Shown: piece by piece, positions 1 to 8,795 of the stretch | Numbering within the stretch: the first letter of the stretch is position 1 | How the letters are laid out: every line of letters begins with the position of its first letter | Notes under the pieces: model-generated | The model's input: the letters and a program-made list of their open reading frames with translations, nothing else | What the model was told of the DNA's origin: nothing | Database searches by the model: none | NCBI RefSeq assembly: GCF_009377185.1 | Contig: NZ_VJZC01000046.1 | Coordinates: 1 to 33,887 of the forward strand | Source of the DNA: Streptomyces spongiae | Lineage (GTDB): Bacteria > Actinomycetota > Actinomycetes > Streptomycetales > Streptomycetaceae | Direction: 5' to 3' | Length of the DNA: 33,887 nt | Program-made: the position numbers and the translations under genes

Positions 1-1802
1 GCGTCGGAGGGGGTGGTGGTGTTCTCGGCGTCGGACGAGCCGGAGGGCTCCTCGGACGGATCGGGGGTGCTGCCCTGGGGCGTCGCAGCGGTGGGCTTCG
101 AGCCGTCGGCGGTCACCGCATCGGCGTCCGCGTCCCGGTCCGCAGCGGTCGGGGCCTCGTCATGCACCTTGGCCGCCAGATCCCCCAGTTCCTCGGGGAG
201 CTTCGTGGACTCGCTGCGGCCGAGGCCCGCCATTTCCACGACGGTGACGCCGTCGGCGCCCCTCACGGCCCGTACCCACACGCGGCGGCGCTGGATGAAG
301 AGGGAGGCGGCGAGACCGGCGATGGCGGCGATGGCGCCGGTGAGGGCCCAGCCGCTGCCGGGCTGCTGGGTGATCTGGAAGCGGGCCCAGGGCTTGATCC
401 CGTCGAAGGTGACCGAGCCGTTGCCGCCGGTCAGCTTCATGGTCTCGCCGGGCAGCAGCCGCTTCTTCAGCAGCTTGCCCTTGGAGTCCTTGAACTCCTT
501 CAGGTTGGTCTTGTCGAGCTGGTAGATGTTCTGCGGGATGCCCGAGTTGACGCCCAGGTCCCCGTGGTACGCGGACAGCGCGAGCACGGGGAAGTCCAGC
601 GCCGGGAACTGCGAGAGCATCTGGCCCTTGCCCGCGCCCGCGAACGTCGGCACGAAGAAGGCGTTGAAGCCGAGCTGCTCGTTCTTCCCCTTGGCGTCGC
701 GGTAGCCGTCGAGGACCTTGATCGCCCCGGAGGAGGTGAGGTTGCCGTCGAGCGGCAGCAGCGGCACCGCGTCCTTGAAGACGACCTTGCCCTTGCCGTC
801 CCGGACGGTGACGACGGGCGCGTACCCGAAGTTGACCATGTAAACCTTCGAGTCGCCGACCACCAGCGGCTCGTTGACCTTGATGACGGTCGACTTCTCC
901 TTGCCGTCCGCGCCTACGCTGTAGGTGATGTGCGACTCGTACGTACGCGGAGTGCCCCGGTTCGGCCCGGTGCGCTCGTACGTGGCCTTGGCGGACTTCA
1001 GGTCGAAGCTGAAGGGGTCCAGGTCGTCGTACGTGAAGAGGTTGCCGGACTTGAAGTCGTCGTACTGGACCGGCGTGTTGGCGAAGCCGTCACCCTCGAC
1101 GATCAGCTTGTTGCCCTCGGACTTGAAGAGCTGGCCCCAGGCGAACGCGACGAGCATCACGATCAGGGCGATGTGGAAGGCGAGGTTGCCCGCCTCCCGC
1201 AGGTAGCCCTTCTCGGCGGCGACGGCGTCCCCCGTGACGTGGGAGCGGAAGCGGCGCTGCTTCAGCACCTTCAGCGCGATCTCCCGGACCTGCTCCGGCT
1301 CGGCCTCGGTACGCCAGGTCGTGTACGCGGGCAGCCGGTTCAGCCGCCTCGGCGCCCCCGGCGGTCGGCCCCTGAGCTGGCCCACGAACTGCCAGGTGCG
1401 CGGCACGATGCAGCCGATGAGCGAGACGAACAGCAGGATGTAGATCGCCGAGAACCACACCGAGCTGTACACGTGGAACAGCCCGAGCTTCTCGTAGACC
1501 GGCCCCAGGGTGTCGTGCCGGGCCATGAAGTCGGCGACCTTGGTCTCGTCCTGTCCCGACTGCGGGATGAGCGAGCCCGGGATGGCCGCGAGCGACAGCA
1601 TGAACAGCAGCAACAGGGCGACCCGCATGGAGGTCAGCTGCCGCCAGAACCAGCGGGCCCAGCCGATGACGCCCAGCGAGGGCAGGTTGGGGGCGTCCTC
1701 CTGGGGGGCGGTGGACAGCTGCGAGCCGGCGGCGTTGAGGTCGTTGTCCTCGTCCGCCCGACCGTCGCCGGCGGCCTTGGCCTTGGTCTCCGTGTTGCTC
1801 AT
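1..1802 (-). CDS. resB: ResB cytochrome c biogenesis membrane protein (3' end outside window)
   Basis: About 600 residues are visible and the frame is still open at base 1, so the C-terminus is missing. ResB (Ccs1) works with the haem-handling ResC/CcsA to deliver haem to apocytochrome c outside the membrane in system II. An Asp/Glu/Ala-rich N-terminus of about 60 residues is followed by hydrophobic segments near residues 65-85 (MRVALLLLFMLSLAAIPGS), 120-140 (SAIYILLFVSLIGCIVP) and 210-225 (FHIALIVMLVAFAWGQ), a long extracytoplasmic domain, and a last helix near residue 490 (GWALTGAIAAIAGLAASLFI). An acidic Ser/Thr/Pro tail follows, reaching the window edge. ATG at 1802 starts 3 bases after the ccdA stop, so the two are co-transcribed. 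Family assignment rests on the helix layout and on the ccdA/resA neighbours; confident. Confidence 0.9.
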   Translation of the reverse strand, partial: MSNTETKAKAAGDGRADEDNDLNAAGSQLSTAPQEDAPNLPSLGVIGWARWFWRQLTSMRVALLLLFMLSLAAIPGSLIPQSGQDETKVADFMARHDTLGPVYEKLGLFHVYSSVWFSAIYILLFVSLIGCIVPRTWQFVGQLRGRPPGAPRRLNRLPAYTTWRTEAEPEQVREIALKVLKQRRFRSHVTGDAVAAEKGYLREAGNLAFHIALIVMLVAFAWGQLFKSEGNKLIVEGDGFANTPVQYDDFKSGNLFTYDDLDPFSFDLKSAKATYERTGPNRGTPRTYESHITYSVGADGKEKSTVIKVNEPLVVGDSKVYMVNFGYAPVVTVRDGKGKVVFKDAVPLLPLDGNLTSSGAIKVLDGYRDAKGKNEQLGFNAFFVPTFAGAGKGQMLSQFPALDFPVLALSAYHGDLGVNSGIPQNIYQLDKTNLKEFKDSKGKLLKKRLLPGETMKLTGGNGSVTFDGIKPWARFQITQQPGSGWALTGAIAAIAGLAASLFIQRRRVWVRAVRGADGVTVVEMAGLGRSESTKLPEELGDLAAKVHDEAPTAADRDADADAVTADGSKPTAATPQGSTPDPSEEPSGSSDAENTTTPSD

Positions 1803-1805
1803 GGA

Positions 1806-2624
1806 TCAGATCCCCACAGTGAAGCCGTTCGACCAGACCTGCATCTCCTGCACGATGCGGTCCCAGGCGCCGGTCAGCAGGAGCAGGCCGGTCGCGATCA
1901 TCATGACGCCGCCGACGCGCATGACCCACACGTGGTGCCGCTTGACCCAGCCGAAGGCCCCGAGGGCCTTGCGGAAGCCGACCGCGGCGACGACGAAGGG
2001 CACGCCCAGGCCGAGACAGTACGCCACCGTCAGCAGGGCCCCGCGACCGGCACTGGCCTGGTCCATGGCGAGGGCGTTGACGGAGGCGAGGGTCGGGCCG
2101 ATGCAGGGCGTCCAGCCGATGCCGAAGAGGGCGCCGAGCAGGGGCGCGCCGACGAGCCCGGCGGTGGGCCGGGTGTGGAAGCGGAACTCCCGCTGGGTGA
2201 GCCAGGGCATCAGCCCCATGAAGAACACACCCATGAGGACCATGAGCACGCCCAGCACCTTGGACAGGACGCCCTGGTACTCCTGCAGCGTCGACCCGAA
2301 GTACCCGAACAGCGCCCCGCCGGACACGAACACCACGGTGAACCCGAGCACGAACAGCCCGGCGCCGGCGACCATCCGGCCGCGCCGCGCGTCCGCCAGG
2401 TCGGTGCCGCTCACGCCGGTGACGTACGACAGGTAGCCGGGCACCAGCGGCAGCACGCAGGGTGAGAAGAAGGAGACGAGACCGCCGAGGACGGCGATGG
2501 GCAGGGCGATCAGCAGGGCGCCGCTGTAGACGGTCTGGTTCGGGTCGGTCGAGGCGGCGAGGACCGCGGGCGCGGCGAGGTGGGTGGACGCGGCGAGGTC
2601 GGCCGTGGCGGTGACGAGGGGCAC
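1806..2624 (-). CDS. ccdA: CcdA thiol-disulfide transport membrane protein
   Basis: CcdA carries reducing equivalents from cytoplasmic thioredoxin across the membrane to the extracytoplasmic thioredoxin-like protein that keeps apocytochrome c cysteines reduced. The 272-residue protein has six or more hydrophobic segments and both family cysteine motifs: FSPCVLPLVPGYLSYV near residue 53 and GWTPCIGPTLAS near residue 170. Both cysteines sit next to prolines, as in the CcdA/DsbD transmembrane family. An N-terminal extension of about 30 residues precedes the first helix. The start used is GTG at 2624, 4 bases after the stop of the upstream resA-like gene, which implies translational coupling; the ATG-less start fits Streptomyces habits. 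Together with resB and resA this forms the system II module. Confidence 0.92.
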   Translation of the reverse strand: MPLVTATADLAASTHLAAPAVLAASTDPNQTVYSGALLIALPIAVLGGLVSFFSPCVLPLVPGYLSYVTGVSGTDLADARRGRMVAGAGLFVLGFTVVFVSGGALFGYFGSTLQEYQGVLSKVLGVLMVLMGVFFMGLMPWLTQREFRFHTRPTAGLVGAPLLGALFGIGWTPCIGPTLASVNALAMDQASAGRGALLTVAYCLGLGVPFVVAAVGFRKALGAFGWVKRHHVWVMRVGGVMMIATGLLLLTGAWDRIVQEMQVWSNGFTVGI

Positions 2625-2628
2625 GAGG

Positions 2629-3234
2629 TCACTTCTCCGCGAGGACCGGATCGATCAGCTTGCGCAGCTTCGCCTCGCTGAGCGCCTGGAGGGAGCGCGC
2701 GGCGACCTTGCCCTGCCGGTCGATGACGAGGGTCGAGGGGATCGCCTGCGGGTTGAGGGTGCCCTTCTTGAACCGGAGCATCAGCTTGCCGGTCGGGTCG
2801 TACAGGCTCGGGTACTCAACCTTGTACGCCTCCTCGAAGGCCCGTGCCGGTCCGGTGCTGGTGTCGCGCGTGTTGATGCCGACGAACCGCACGCCCTGGC
2901 CTTCGAGCTCCTTTGCGACCTTGACGAGGTTGGGGGCCTCGGCGCGGCACGGCGAGCACCAGGAGCCCCACACGTTGACGACGACGATCTTGCCCTTGTA
3001 GGCGGAGGCGACGTCGAGCTGCTTGCCGTCGATGGTCTTGCCGGACAGGTCGGGGGCGTCGGCCCGGTCGCCCTTCTTCACGGTGGCGATGCCGTCGGAG
3101 CTGGTGATGAAGCCGGTGCCACCACCGCCTCCCGAGGTCCCCCCGGAACTGCACGCGGAGACGGCGAGCACCAGCGCGGCGGCCCCGGCGGTGAACAGGG
3201 CGGCGCGGCTCGTACGGCGGCTGGCGGCACTCAT
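2629..3234 (-). CDS. resA: ResA/TlpA-family thioredoxin-like lipoprotein
   Basis: A 201-residue extracytoplasmic thioredoxin-fold protein that most likely reduces the haem-binding CXXC of apocytochromes c, fed by CcdA. Residues 10-27 form a lipoprotein signal ending in a lipobox at Cys28 (VSAC), followed by a Ser/Gly-rich linker. The redox motif WCSPC (Cys93 and Cys96) lies in VNVWGSWCSPCRAEAP, with the usual downstream cis-proline region (AIPSTLVID). It is the first gene of the resA-ccdA-resB group. I see no good Shine-Dalgarno sequence just before ATG 3234 (the preceding bases are cgaaacttttcac), so a leaderless or weakly initiated message is possible. The family is clear; the exact thiol partner is inferred from the neighbours. 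Confidence 0.9.
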   Translation of the reverse strand: MSAASRRTSRAALFTAGAAALVLAVSACSSGGTSGGGGGTGFITSSDGIATVKKGDRADAPDLSGKTIDGKQLDVASAYKGKIVVVNVWGSWCSPCRAEAPNLVKVAKELEGQGVRFVGINTRDTSTGPARAFEEAYKVEYPSLYDPTGKLMLRFKKGTLNPQAIPSTLVIDRQGKVAARSLQALSEAKLRKLIDPVLAEK

Positions 3235-3300
3235 GTGAAAAGTTTCGCATGCCCGTTTCGGGAATCTTCCGCACCCCCCTCAAGGGTGGAAAACCCCATT

Positions 3301-4560
3301 TCAGGTGGTCCCCGAATGCTTTCCGCCGTCCGCGAGGAAGCCCTTCCAGCCACCGGCCGGCTCCTGCCCCACGCCGAGCGACTGGAGCCTGGCGAGCACC
3401 TCCGGCTTCTGCACGTCCAGCCAGTCCACGAACTGCCGGAAGGACACGAGCCGTACGTCCCCGCCCTTCTCCTTCTCCCGCGCGATGTGCTTGAGGGCCT
3501 CCTCGACGGCGTCCATGTAGATGCCGCCGTTCCACTCCTCGAAGTGGTTGCCGATGAAGAGGGGCGCCCGGTTCGTCTCGTACGCCCGCTGGAACCCTGC
3601 GACGTACGCGCCGGTGGCCTGCTCGCGCCAGGCGGGGTAGTTGGCGGGCGGGGCCTTGGTGGAGTTCTGCGACTGGTTGTACATGATGTTGTAGTCCATC
3701 GAGAGGACCTCGAAGCCGCGCCCGGGGAAAGGTATCTGCTGGAGCGGAAGGTCCCAGATGCCCTGCTTCTTCCGCGGCCAGACCTGGAGGCCGCCGGACG
3801 AGGAGGAGTCGTAGCGCCAGCCGAACTCGCGGGCCGTCGGCAGCAGGTTGTCCTGGCCGAGCAGGCACGGTGTGCGGGCGCCGACGAGTTCCTTGTCGTA
3901 GTCGAAGGGCAGCGGTTCGACGTCGGTCCAGCCGGTGTTGGTCCGCCACTCCTTCACGAACGACTTCGCCTGGTCGATCTCACTGCGCCACTGCTTGGGC
4001 GTCCAGTTGGCGACCGAGCCGGAGCCGCCGCAGAAGTGGCCGTTGAAGTGGGTGCCCATCTCGTGCCCGTCGAGCCAGGACTGGCGTATGTGCCCCAGCG
4101 TCGACTTGATGTGCTCGTCCGTGAGGTAGCCGATGTCGGAGGCGCCGGGCGCGTTGTTCGGCGGGAGGTACATGCGCTTCTTGGACTCGGGCAGCAGATA
4201 GATCCCGGAGAGGAAGAAGGTCATGTGGGCGTCGTGGTCCTCGGCGGCCTTCAGGAACCGCGGGAACAGACCGTTGCCGACATCGCCCGCCCCGTCCCAG
4301 GAGAACACCACGAACTGCGGCGGCGTCTCACCGGCCTCGAGCGGCCGCGGCTTCTCGGGCTGCCTGGGCTGCTTTCCGGTGTGCGCGGTGGACCCGTCCC
4401 CGATCGGTTTGGCCTCGCGCTTACGACCCGTGCCGCGCCCCTTGGAACCCCCCGCGCTACTGGACCCGTCCTGCAGAGCGGTACCGCAACCGGCCAGGGC
4501 CAGCGCTGCGGCGGCCCCGGCGCCGAGCCCGACCATTCCCCTTCGGCTGATGTCGCGCAT
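3301..4560 (-). CDS. Polysaccharide deacetylase-like lipoprotein (Tat-type signal)
   Basis: A 419-residue exported lipoprotein. The N-terminus has a twin-arginine signal (ISRRGMVGLG, Arg6-Arg7) ending in a lipobox at Cys25 (LALAGC), then a low-complexity linker rich in Ser, Gly, Lys and Pro to about residue 100. The folded part begins with QFVVFSWDGAGDVGNG and contains DGHEMGTHFNGHF. The His-x3-His fits the zinc-binding second motif of NodB-type carbohydrate esterase 4 domains. The first motif has only one aspartate (SWDGAG instead of the usual TFDDG), so catalysis is uncertain. Such proteins act on cell-wall or extracellular polysaccharide; the substrate cannot be told. It lies upstream of resA on the same strand, 66 bases away, with two small hairpin-like sequences between. 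The region before its start (4600-4690) is AT-rich and probably holds its promoter. Confidence 0.78.
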   Translation of the reverse strand: MRDISRRGMVGLGAGAAAALALAGCGTALQDGSSSAGGSKGRGTGRKREAKPIGDGSTAHTGKQPRQPEKPRPLEAGETPPQFVVFSWDGAGDVGNGLFPRFLKAAEDHDAHMTFFLSGIYLLPESKKRMYLPPNNAPGASDIGYLTDEHIKSTLGHIRQSWLDGHEMGTHFNGHFCGGSGSVANWTPKQWRSEIDQAKSFVKEWRTNTGWTDVEPLPFDYDKELVGARTPCLLGQDNLLPTAREFGWRYDSSSSGGLQVWPRKKQGIWDLPLQQIPFPGRGFEVLSMDYNIMYNQSQNSTKAPPANYPAWREQATGAYVAGFQRAYETNRAPLFIGNHFEEWNGGIYMDAVEEALKHIAREKEKGGDVRLVSFRQFVDWLDVQKPEVLARLQSLGVGQEPAGGWKGFLADGGKHSGTT

Positions 4561-4753
4561 CGCTTCCCCCTTCGTCGTGCGGCGTCCTCCTCAGGTCAGG
4601 TGAAGGACACCGTTTTAGAGGCCACGACAAAGGCGGGGGTTCCGGCGATCTGGCACATATTTAAGATAGTTTGCGGAGATACGCTCAGATGCCCGCGTCA
4701 GTACGCTTTGTGACGGGGCGTACGCCGGTGGGGCGCACGTAGGCACACCGAAG

Positions 4754-4784
4754 AGCCGTACGCCTGGGAGAGAGACGTACGGCT
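4754..4784 (-). terminator. Hairpin downstream of the hemL-phosphatase operon
   Basis: AGCCGTACG (4754-4762) and CGTACGGCT (4776-4784) are a perfect 9-base inverted repeat with a 13-base loop, about 100 bases past the stop of the histidine phosphatase gene. There is no clear U-run, as is common for Streptomyces terminators. It would separate the hemL operon from the deacetylase gene. Confidence 0.45.
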
Positions 4785-4809
4785 GAGAGGGTTCCTATAG
4801 ATGCCGGGC

Positions 4810-4878
4810 AAGCCCCAGGTTCTTAGGGGCGCGGGGAACTGGGCGAGCAACCACTACGAACCCGCAGTCGCCCTACGA
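4810..4878. repeat. Dispersed Streptomyces intergenic repeat
   Basis: The stretch beginning CCCCAGGTTCTTAGGGGCG and continuing through GGGGAACTGGGCGAGCAACC to ACCCGCAGTCGCCC matches from memory a short element scattered between genes in many Streptomyces genomes. It lies directly against the 3' end of the phosphatase gene. Together with the hairpin at 4754-4784 and an AT-rich patch at 4600-4690 it makes up the 320-base gap 4561-4880; no gene is visible there. Confidence 0.55.
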
Positions 4879-4880
4879 CA

Positions 4881-5618
4881 TCAGGCCCCAAAAGCCTTGT
4901 CTTTACCCTTCACCGGCTTAGCCCCTGCAAGGAGATGCGCCGGAACCAGATCCCGCGCCGGCTCCGTGTACCCCACGGACACGATCTTGTCGCCCCGGTA
5001 CGTGAACGTCGTCAGCGAAGCGAGCGTGCACTGCCGCTTGCGCGGGTCGTGCCACAGCCGCCGCCGCTCGACGTGCGACCGTACGATCCAGATCGGCAGC
5101 TGGTGGCTGACCAGCACGGCCTCGTGCCCCCGCGCCGCGTCCTTCGCCGCGTCGAGGGCCCCCATCATCCGCGTGACCTGGTCCATGTACGGCTCGCCCC
5201 AGGACGGCTTGAACGGGTTGACCAGGTGCTTCCAGTTCTCGGGCCGCCGCAGCGCTCCGTCGCCGACACCGAAGGTCTTGCCCTGGAAGACGTTGTCCGC
5301 CTCGATGAGGCGGGCGTCGGTGGCGAGGTCCAGCCCGTGGGCCTTGGCGATCGGCGTCGCGGTCTCCTGCGCCCGCTCCAGCGGGGAGGCGACGACATGT
5401 GTGACGTCCCGCGGGGCCAGGTGCTCGGCGACCCGGTCGGCCATGCGCCGCCCGAGCTCGGAGAGGTGGTAGCCGGGCAGCCGCCCGTACAGGATCCCGT
5501 CGGGATTGGCGACCTCGCCGTGCCGCATGACGTGGACGACAGTGACGTCTCCGCTGCCCGAACCGTTGCTCGTACCGCTGCTACCACTGCCGTTGCCCGT
5601 GCCGTTCACGCTGCTCAT
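4881..5618 (-). CDS. Histidine phosphatase family protein (phosphoglycerate mutase-like)
   Basis: A 245-residue branch-1 histidine phosphatase. A Gly/Ser/Asn-rich leader of about 25 residues ([18 protein letters not shown]) precedes the catalytic motif [10 protein letters not shown], whose His is the phospho-acceptor. The second catalytic histidine is in [11 protein letters not shown] near the C-terminus, and [17 protein letters not shown] is typical of the family. The start is ATG 5618, overlapping the hemL stop in an ATGA arrangement; a longer frame upstream only reads through hemL. The substrate is unknown, and the family name does not imply a glycolytic role. Coupling to hemL and nearness to cytochrome c maturation genes suggest conserved chromosomal co-expression but not a defined step in haem synthesis. 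Confidence 0.87.
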   Translation of the reverse strand: MSSVNGTGNGSGSSGTSNGSGSGDVTVVHVMRHGEVANPDGILYGRLPGYHLSELGRRMADRVAEHLAPRDVTHVVASPLERAQETATPIAKAHGLDLATDARLIEADNVFQGKTFGVGDGALRRPENWKHLVNPFKPSWGEPYMDQVTRMMGALDAAKDAARGHEAVLVSHQLPIWIVRSHVERRRLWHDPRKRQCTLASLTTFTYRGDKIVSVGYTEPARDLVPAHLLAGAKPVKGKDKAFGA

Positions 5619-6931
5619 GCCGTGGCCTCCGCGGCGGCGCGGGCGGCGGCGGGCAGGGCGTCGGCGATGCGCTGGACGGCCCGCTCGTCGTGGGCGGTCG
5701 ACACGAACCACGACTCGAACGACGACGGAGGCAGGTACACGCCCTGCGCCAGCATCGAGTGGAAGAAGGCGTTGAAGCGGAACGACTCCTGCGCCTTGGC
5801 GTCCTCGTAGTTCCGCACCGGCCGGTCGGTGAAGAAGACGGAGAACATGTTGGAGGCGTTCTGCAGCGTGTGCGCGACACCCTCCTTACTCAGGGCGTCC
5901 GTGACGAGCGCCCGGATCCGCTCGGAGACGGCGTCGACCGTGTCGTACGCGGCGTCGTCGAGCAGCCGCAGCTGGGCGAGCCCGGCGGCGGTGGCGACCG
6001 GGTTCCCGGAGAGGGTGCCGGCCTGGTAGACGGGCCCGGCGGGCGCGAGGTGCGCCATGACGTCGGCGCGCCCCCCGAAGGCGGCGGCGGGGAAGCCACC
6101 CCCCATGACCTTCCCGAAGGTCATGAGATCGGGCCGGACCCCGTCGATCCCGTACCACCCGGCTCGGCTGGTCCGGAACCCGGTCATGACCTCGTCCGAG
6201 ATGTACAGCGCCCCGTGCTCGGCGCACACGTCCTTCAGGCCCTGGTTGAAGCCGGGCAGCGGCGGTACGACGCCCATGTTGCCGGGCGAGGCCTCGGTGA
6301 TGACGCAGGCGACCTCGCCGGGGTGGGCCAGGAATGCCTCCCGCACGGCGTCGAGGTCGTTGTACGGCAGCACGATCGTGTCCCCGGCCTGCGCGCCGGT
6401 GACGCCCGGGGTGTCGGGCAGCGCGAAGGTCGCGACCCCACTGCCCGCCGCCGCCAGCAGCGAGTCGACGTGACCGTGGTAACAGCCGGCGAACTTGATC
6501 ACCTTGGTACGGCCCGTGAACCCGCGGGCGAGCCGGATGGCGGACATGGTGGCCTCGGTGCCGCTGGAGACGAGCCGCACCTGGTCGAGCGGGTCGACGC
6601 GGGCGACCATCTCCTCGGCGAGCGCGACCTCGCCCTCACCGGGCGTACCGAAGGAGGTGCCGCGGGAGACGGCCTCCTGAACGGCGGCGATGACCTCGGG
6701 ACGGGAGTGCCCGAGGATCATGGGCCCCCACGAACACACAAGATCCACATATTCACGTCCGTCGGCATCCGTCAGATAAGGACCGGTACCGGACACCATG
6801 AACCGGGGCGTACCGCCCACGGCACGGAAGGCGCGCACGGGAGAGTTCACGCCTCCGGGCGTGACGGCCGACGCACGCTCGAAAAGAGTCTGCGAGACTG
6901 GGGCTTCGTACTGATAGGTCACGCTAGCCAT
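5615..6931 (-). CDS. hemL: Glutamate-1-semialdehyde 2,1-aminomutase
   Basis: Makes 5-aminolevulinate from glutamate-1-semialdehyde, the last step of the C5 route into tetrapyrroles; a PLP enzyme of the class III aminotransferase fold, cytoplasmic. The 438-residue length is normal for the family. Visible signatures are the N-terminal [17 protein letters not shown], the cofactor region [20 protein letters not shown], the aspartate motif [10 protein letters not shown] and the PLP-lysine region [33 protein letters not shown] is also diagnostic. The start ATG 6931 gives [14 protein letters not shown], where the conserved sequence begins. The downstream histidine phosphatase overlaps by 4 bases. 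Haem supply beside cytochrome c assembly genes is a sensible grouping. Confidence 0.96.
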   Translation of the reverse strand: MASVTYQYEAPVSQTLFERASAVTPGGVNSPVRAFRAVGGTPRFMVSGTGPYLTDADGREYVDLVCSWGPMILGHSRPEVIAAVQEAVSRGTSFGTPGEGEVALAEEMVARVDPLDQVRLVSSGTEATMSAIRLARGFTGRTKVIKFAGCYHGHVDSLLAAAGSGVATFALPDTPGVTGAQAGDTIVLPYNDLDAVREAFLAHPGEVACVITEASPGNMGVVPPLPGFNQGLKDVCAEHGALYISDEVMTGFRTSRAGWYGIDGVRPDLMTFGKVMGGGFPAAAFGGRADVMAHLAPAGPVYQAGTLSGNPVATAAGLAQLRLLDDAAYDTVDAVSERIRALVTDALSKEGVAHTLQNASNMFSVFFTDRPVRNYEDAKAQESFRFNAFFHSMLAQGVYLPPSSFESWFVSTAHDERAVQRIADALPAAARAAAEATA

Positions 6932-7074
6932 GGTGTCAGAGGCTTCGAAGATCCCGCGGACAGGTGTTTCAACGCACGTTTCGGCGCGCGGCCTCGGGGG
7001 AGGTCACAATGACACGATGATCGGGTTGCGCGGCGCGGGGGCCATGCGTCCTAGAACAGCAGTCGGGTGGAGAT

Positions 7075-7740
7075 ATGCATCGCGGTGGCGGACTGGGCGA
7101 GGGGACCGATGACCTCGGTCCTCGGCGCGCCCGGCGGGGAAGGCACCGGCGCGAAGCGGAGGAATCGACCGAGGCACGAGGCGAAGCACGGCAGGCACAG
7201 GGTGGACAGATTCCACAGGGTGGACAGATTCCGCCGGTTCCTCCCGGACCGACAGGTCCGGTGGGTCCGCAGAGCCCCATTTCTCCCGTGGGCCCACAGA
7301 ACCCCGTCGGCCCCACGGGCTCGACGGGTCCCCAGGACCCCACGGGTGGTCCGCACGCTCCCACGGGACCACAGGACCCCGCGGGCCTGCAGGGCTCCTC
7401 GGAACTACAGGGTTCCCCTGGGCTACAGGGCCCCACGGTACCGCCGCGACCCACGGTTCCACCGGAGCCCGCGGGCTCGCTGGACCCCACGCTTCCGCTG
7501 GGCCCCACTGGTTCACACCAGGATGATTCCGTTCCGCAGCGCACGGGCGCTGAGCGAATCGACCGACCGGACCGTATGGACGGTAAGGACCGTATGGATC
7601 GGATGGGTCGCATGGATCGCATGGATCAGACCGGCAGGACGAACCGCACGCCCGGCACGCCTCGGACACCCCGAATGGACCGGACGGACCACGTGGCCGA
7701 TCGGCTGCGCGCAGGAAGCAGGAACGGTGGTCGGGTGGGG
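7075..7740 (+). other. Collagen-like and Arg-Met-Asp repeat coding tract, in frame with the following gene
   Basis: From ATG 7075 the frame stays open into the conserved gene starting at 7741. It would encode a charged leader, two copies of QGGQIP from an 18-base tandem repeat (CACAGGGTGGACAGATTC at 7196-7213 and 7214-7231), then about 100 residues of collagen-like sequence (for example GPTGPVGPQSPISPVGPQ), then a stretch rich in DRMD/GRMDRMD. Third-position GC looks lower than in neighbouring genes, and other frames here are also long and proline-rich, so true translation is uncertain. If translated it is either an N-terminal extension of the next protein or a fast-evolving separate product. 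The first 140 bases (6932-7074), between hemL and here, hold only the divergent promoter region. Confidence 0.4.
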
Positions 7741-8172
7741 GTGACGTACAAGTACTTCGGTGCCCCCGACGGCGCGACCGCTGCCCGCGTCCCGATCTCG
7801 ATGCGCCCGGAGGAACTCGGCGGCGACGAGCTCGGCATGAACGGCATGTTCACCAAGATCAAGCCGGAGACGATGGCCGCCATGGTGCTGACCGGCATCG
7901 AGGGCGTACCCCTGAACAAGGTGCCCCCGCTCGAACTGGTCGTACTCCACCCCGACTACGCGGTCGTGAAGCTCCCCATGACCGTCGTCGACCCCCTGCG
8001 CGGCATCGGCGAGGAGGCCGTCGGCGCGGCCGCCTTCATCTGGTCGACGGTCCCGGACCGTGGCGGCCCGCGGGACGCGTTCAACGTGTACCAACTGCTG
8101 CACGAGTGGCAGGACTTCTCGCACCGGCTGCACGAGGCGGGGCATCAGCCCTATTGCCTGGTCTGGCCCTGA
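7741..8172 (+). CDS. Conserved actinobacterial protein of unknown function; host of the attachment site
   Basis: A 143-residue protein starting VTYKYFGAPDGATAARVPISM and ending HRLHEAGHQPYCLVWP. I recall near-identical small proteins from other Streptomyces but no assigned function or domain. There is no signal peptide or membrane helix; it looks like a compact soluble alpha/beta protein. I chose GTG 7741 because recognisable conservation begins there; the frame is open upstream to ATG 7075 through the collagen-like tract, so a 365-residue form is possible. It is transcribed divergently from hemL. Its last 66 bases and the region after the stop are duplicated at 16579-16655, showing that an integrative element used this 3' end as its target and rebuilt the coding sequence. 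Confidence 0.75.
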   Translation: MTYKYFGAPDGATAARVPISMRPEELGGDELGMNGMFTKIKPETMAAMVLTGIEGVPLNKVPPLELVVLHPDYAVVKLPMTVVDPLRGIGEEAVGAAAFIWSTVPDRGGPRDAFNVYQLLHEWQDFSHRLHEAGHQPYCLVWP

Positions 8173-8183
8173 CCTGGGGTTTC
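8107..8183 (+). repeat. attL: left attachment-site repeat
   Basis: Identical over 77 bases to 16579-16655, and still similar for another ~45 bases on the right, including the terminator hairpin. The left copy forms the intact 3' end of the gene at 7741-8172, so integration did not destroy that gene. One mismatch at 8106 (g, against a at 16578) and loss of similarity upstream of 8098 mark its left limit. Confidence 0.85.
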
Positions 8184-8192
8184 GGTGGTTTC

Positions 8193-8219
8193 GGGCGAGG
8201 TCTTCGGGCCTCGCCCTTT
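8193..8219 (+). terminator. Hairpin terminator after the attachment-site gene
   Basis: GGGCGAGG (8193-8200), an 8-base loop TCTTCGGG, then CCTCGCCC (8209-8216) followed by TTT. This is an intrinsic terminator for the gene ending at 8172. A near-identical copy follows the right repeat at 16665-16692, so the terminator is part of the duplicated region. Confidence 0.7.
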
Positions 8220-8239
8220 CGGGTCCCGGAGGCGCGCCG

Positions 8240-8786
8240 TCAGGCGGCCAGGGCACATTGAGGGCACATTGGTTTCGCTGGGGGCGCTGATGTGCCCTGT
8301 GCGGCGGTCGGGTCGCCTTCCGCCTCGGTTTCCGTGAGGGCGTCGTCGATCGCCTTGCGGGTGCGCGTCTCGCTGGACGGCAGCAGGTGCGTGTATGTCC
8401 GCAGCGTGAAGCCCGGGTCCGAGTGACCGAGGTACTCGGAGAGCGCCTTGATGCTCTCCCCCGCGTCCAGGAGTACGGAGGCGTACGCGTGCCGGAGGGC
8501 GTGCATGCCGTCTTCCGGGGCCGCCTGGAGATACCTCGCACCGCGCTCGCGTGGAGGAATCACGCCAGCGGCGGCCAGGGCGAGCTTCCAGGCGCCCATG
8601 TTGATGACGCTGCGCCTGTAGGCCCGGCTCTTCTCGTCGACGAAGAGGAGGCGGAAGGTCTTCGGTTCGCCGTCCGGCTTGGCCCAGGGCAGGGTGACGG
8701 CGACGGGCGGGAACTCCTTCATGTGGGCCTTCAAGGCGGCGGCAAGTTGAGCCGGCAAGGGAACTGACCGGATCTTGTTGCCCTTA
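8240..8786 (-). pseudogene. Tyrosine recombinase (integrase), C-terminal fragment
   Basis: About 180 residues of a phage/plasmid-type tyrosine integrase remain. Visible are the KGNKIRSVPLP strand region, the box II motif HALRHAYASVLLDAG (His-x2-Arg), the YLGHSD histidine and the nucleophile tyrosine in FTLRTYTHLLP. The whole N-terminal arm/core-binding region and the first catalytic arginine are missing because the frame is cut at the insertion sequence (8787). The frame past the other side of the insertion does not continue an integrase, so this is truncation by deletion as well as insertion. It ends CPQCALAA at 8240, about 60 bases from attL. Not expected to be active. Confidence 0.85.
8250..8298. 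promoter_or_regulatory. Candidate integrase arm-type sites, left end
   Basis: AGGGCACAT occurs at 8250-8258 and 8261-8269 (11-base period), with an inverted copy ATGTGCCCT at 8290-8298. The same tandem pair with the same period sits just inside the right end (16442-16461). Paired short repeats flanking an att core are typical arm-type recombinase binding sites. The sites lie inside the 3' end of the integrase frame. Confidence 0.5.
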
Positions 8787-8795
8787 GGCGTCATT

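Noticed and set aside
162..2465. Long plus-strand open frame across resB and ccdA
   Set aside because: Antisense shadow of high-GC genes: Gly/Arg/Glu/Val-rich translation without domains, while the minus strand gives clear ResB and CcdA. The same applies to plus-strand frames at 2584-4713, 5690-7012, 23151-25508 and 29825-31180.
7004..7669. Minus-strand Gly-Pro-rich frame opposite the collagen-like tract
   Set aside because: The GC-rich repeat is near-palindromic at the codon level, so the reverse also looks Gly-Pro-rich; only the plus frame joins a conserved protein.
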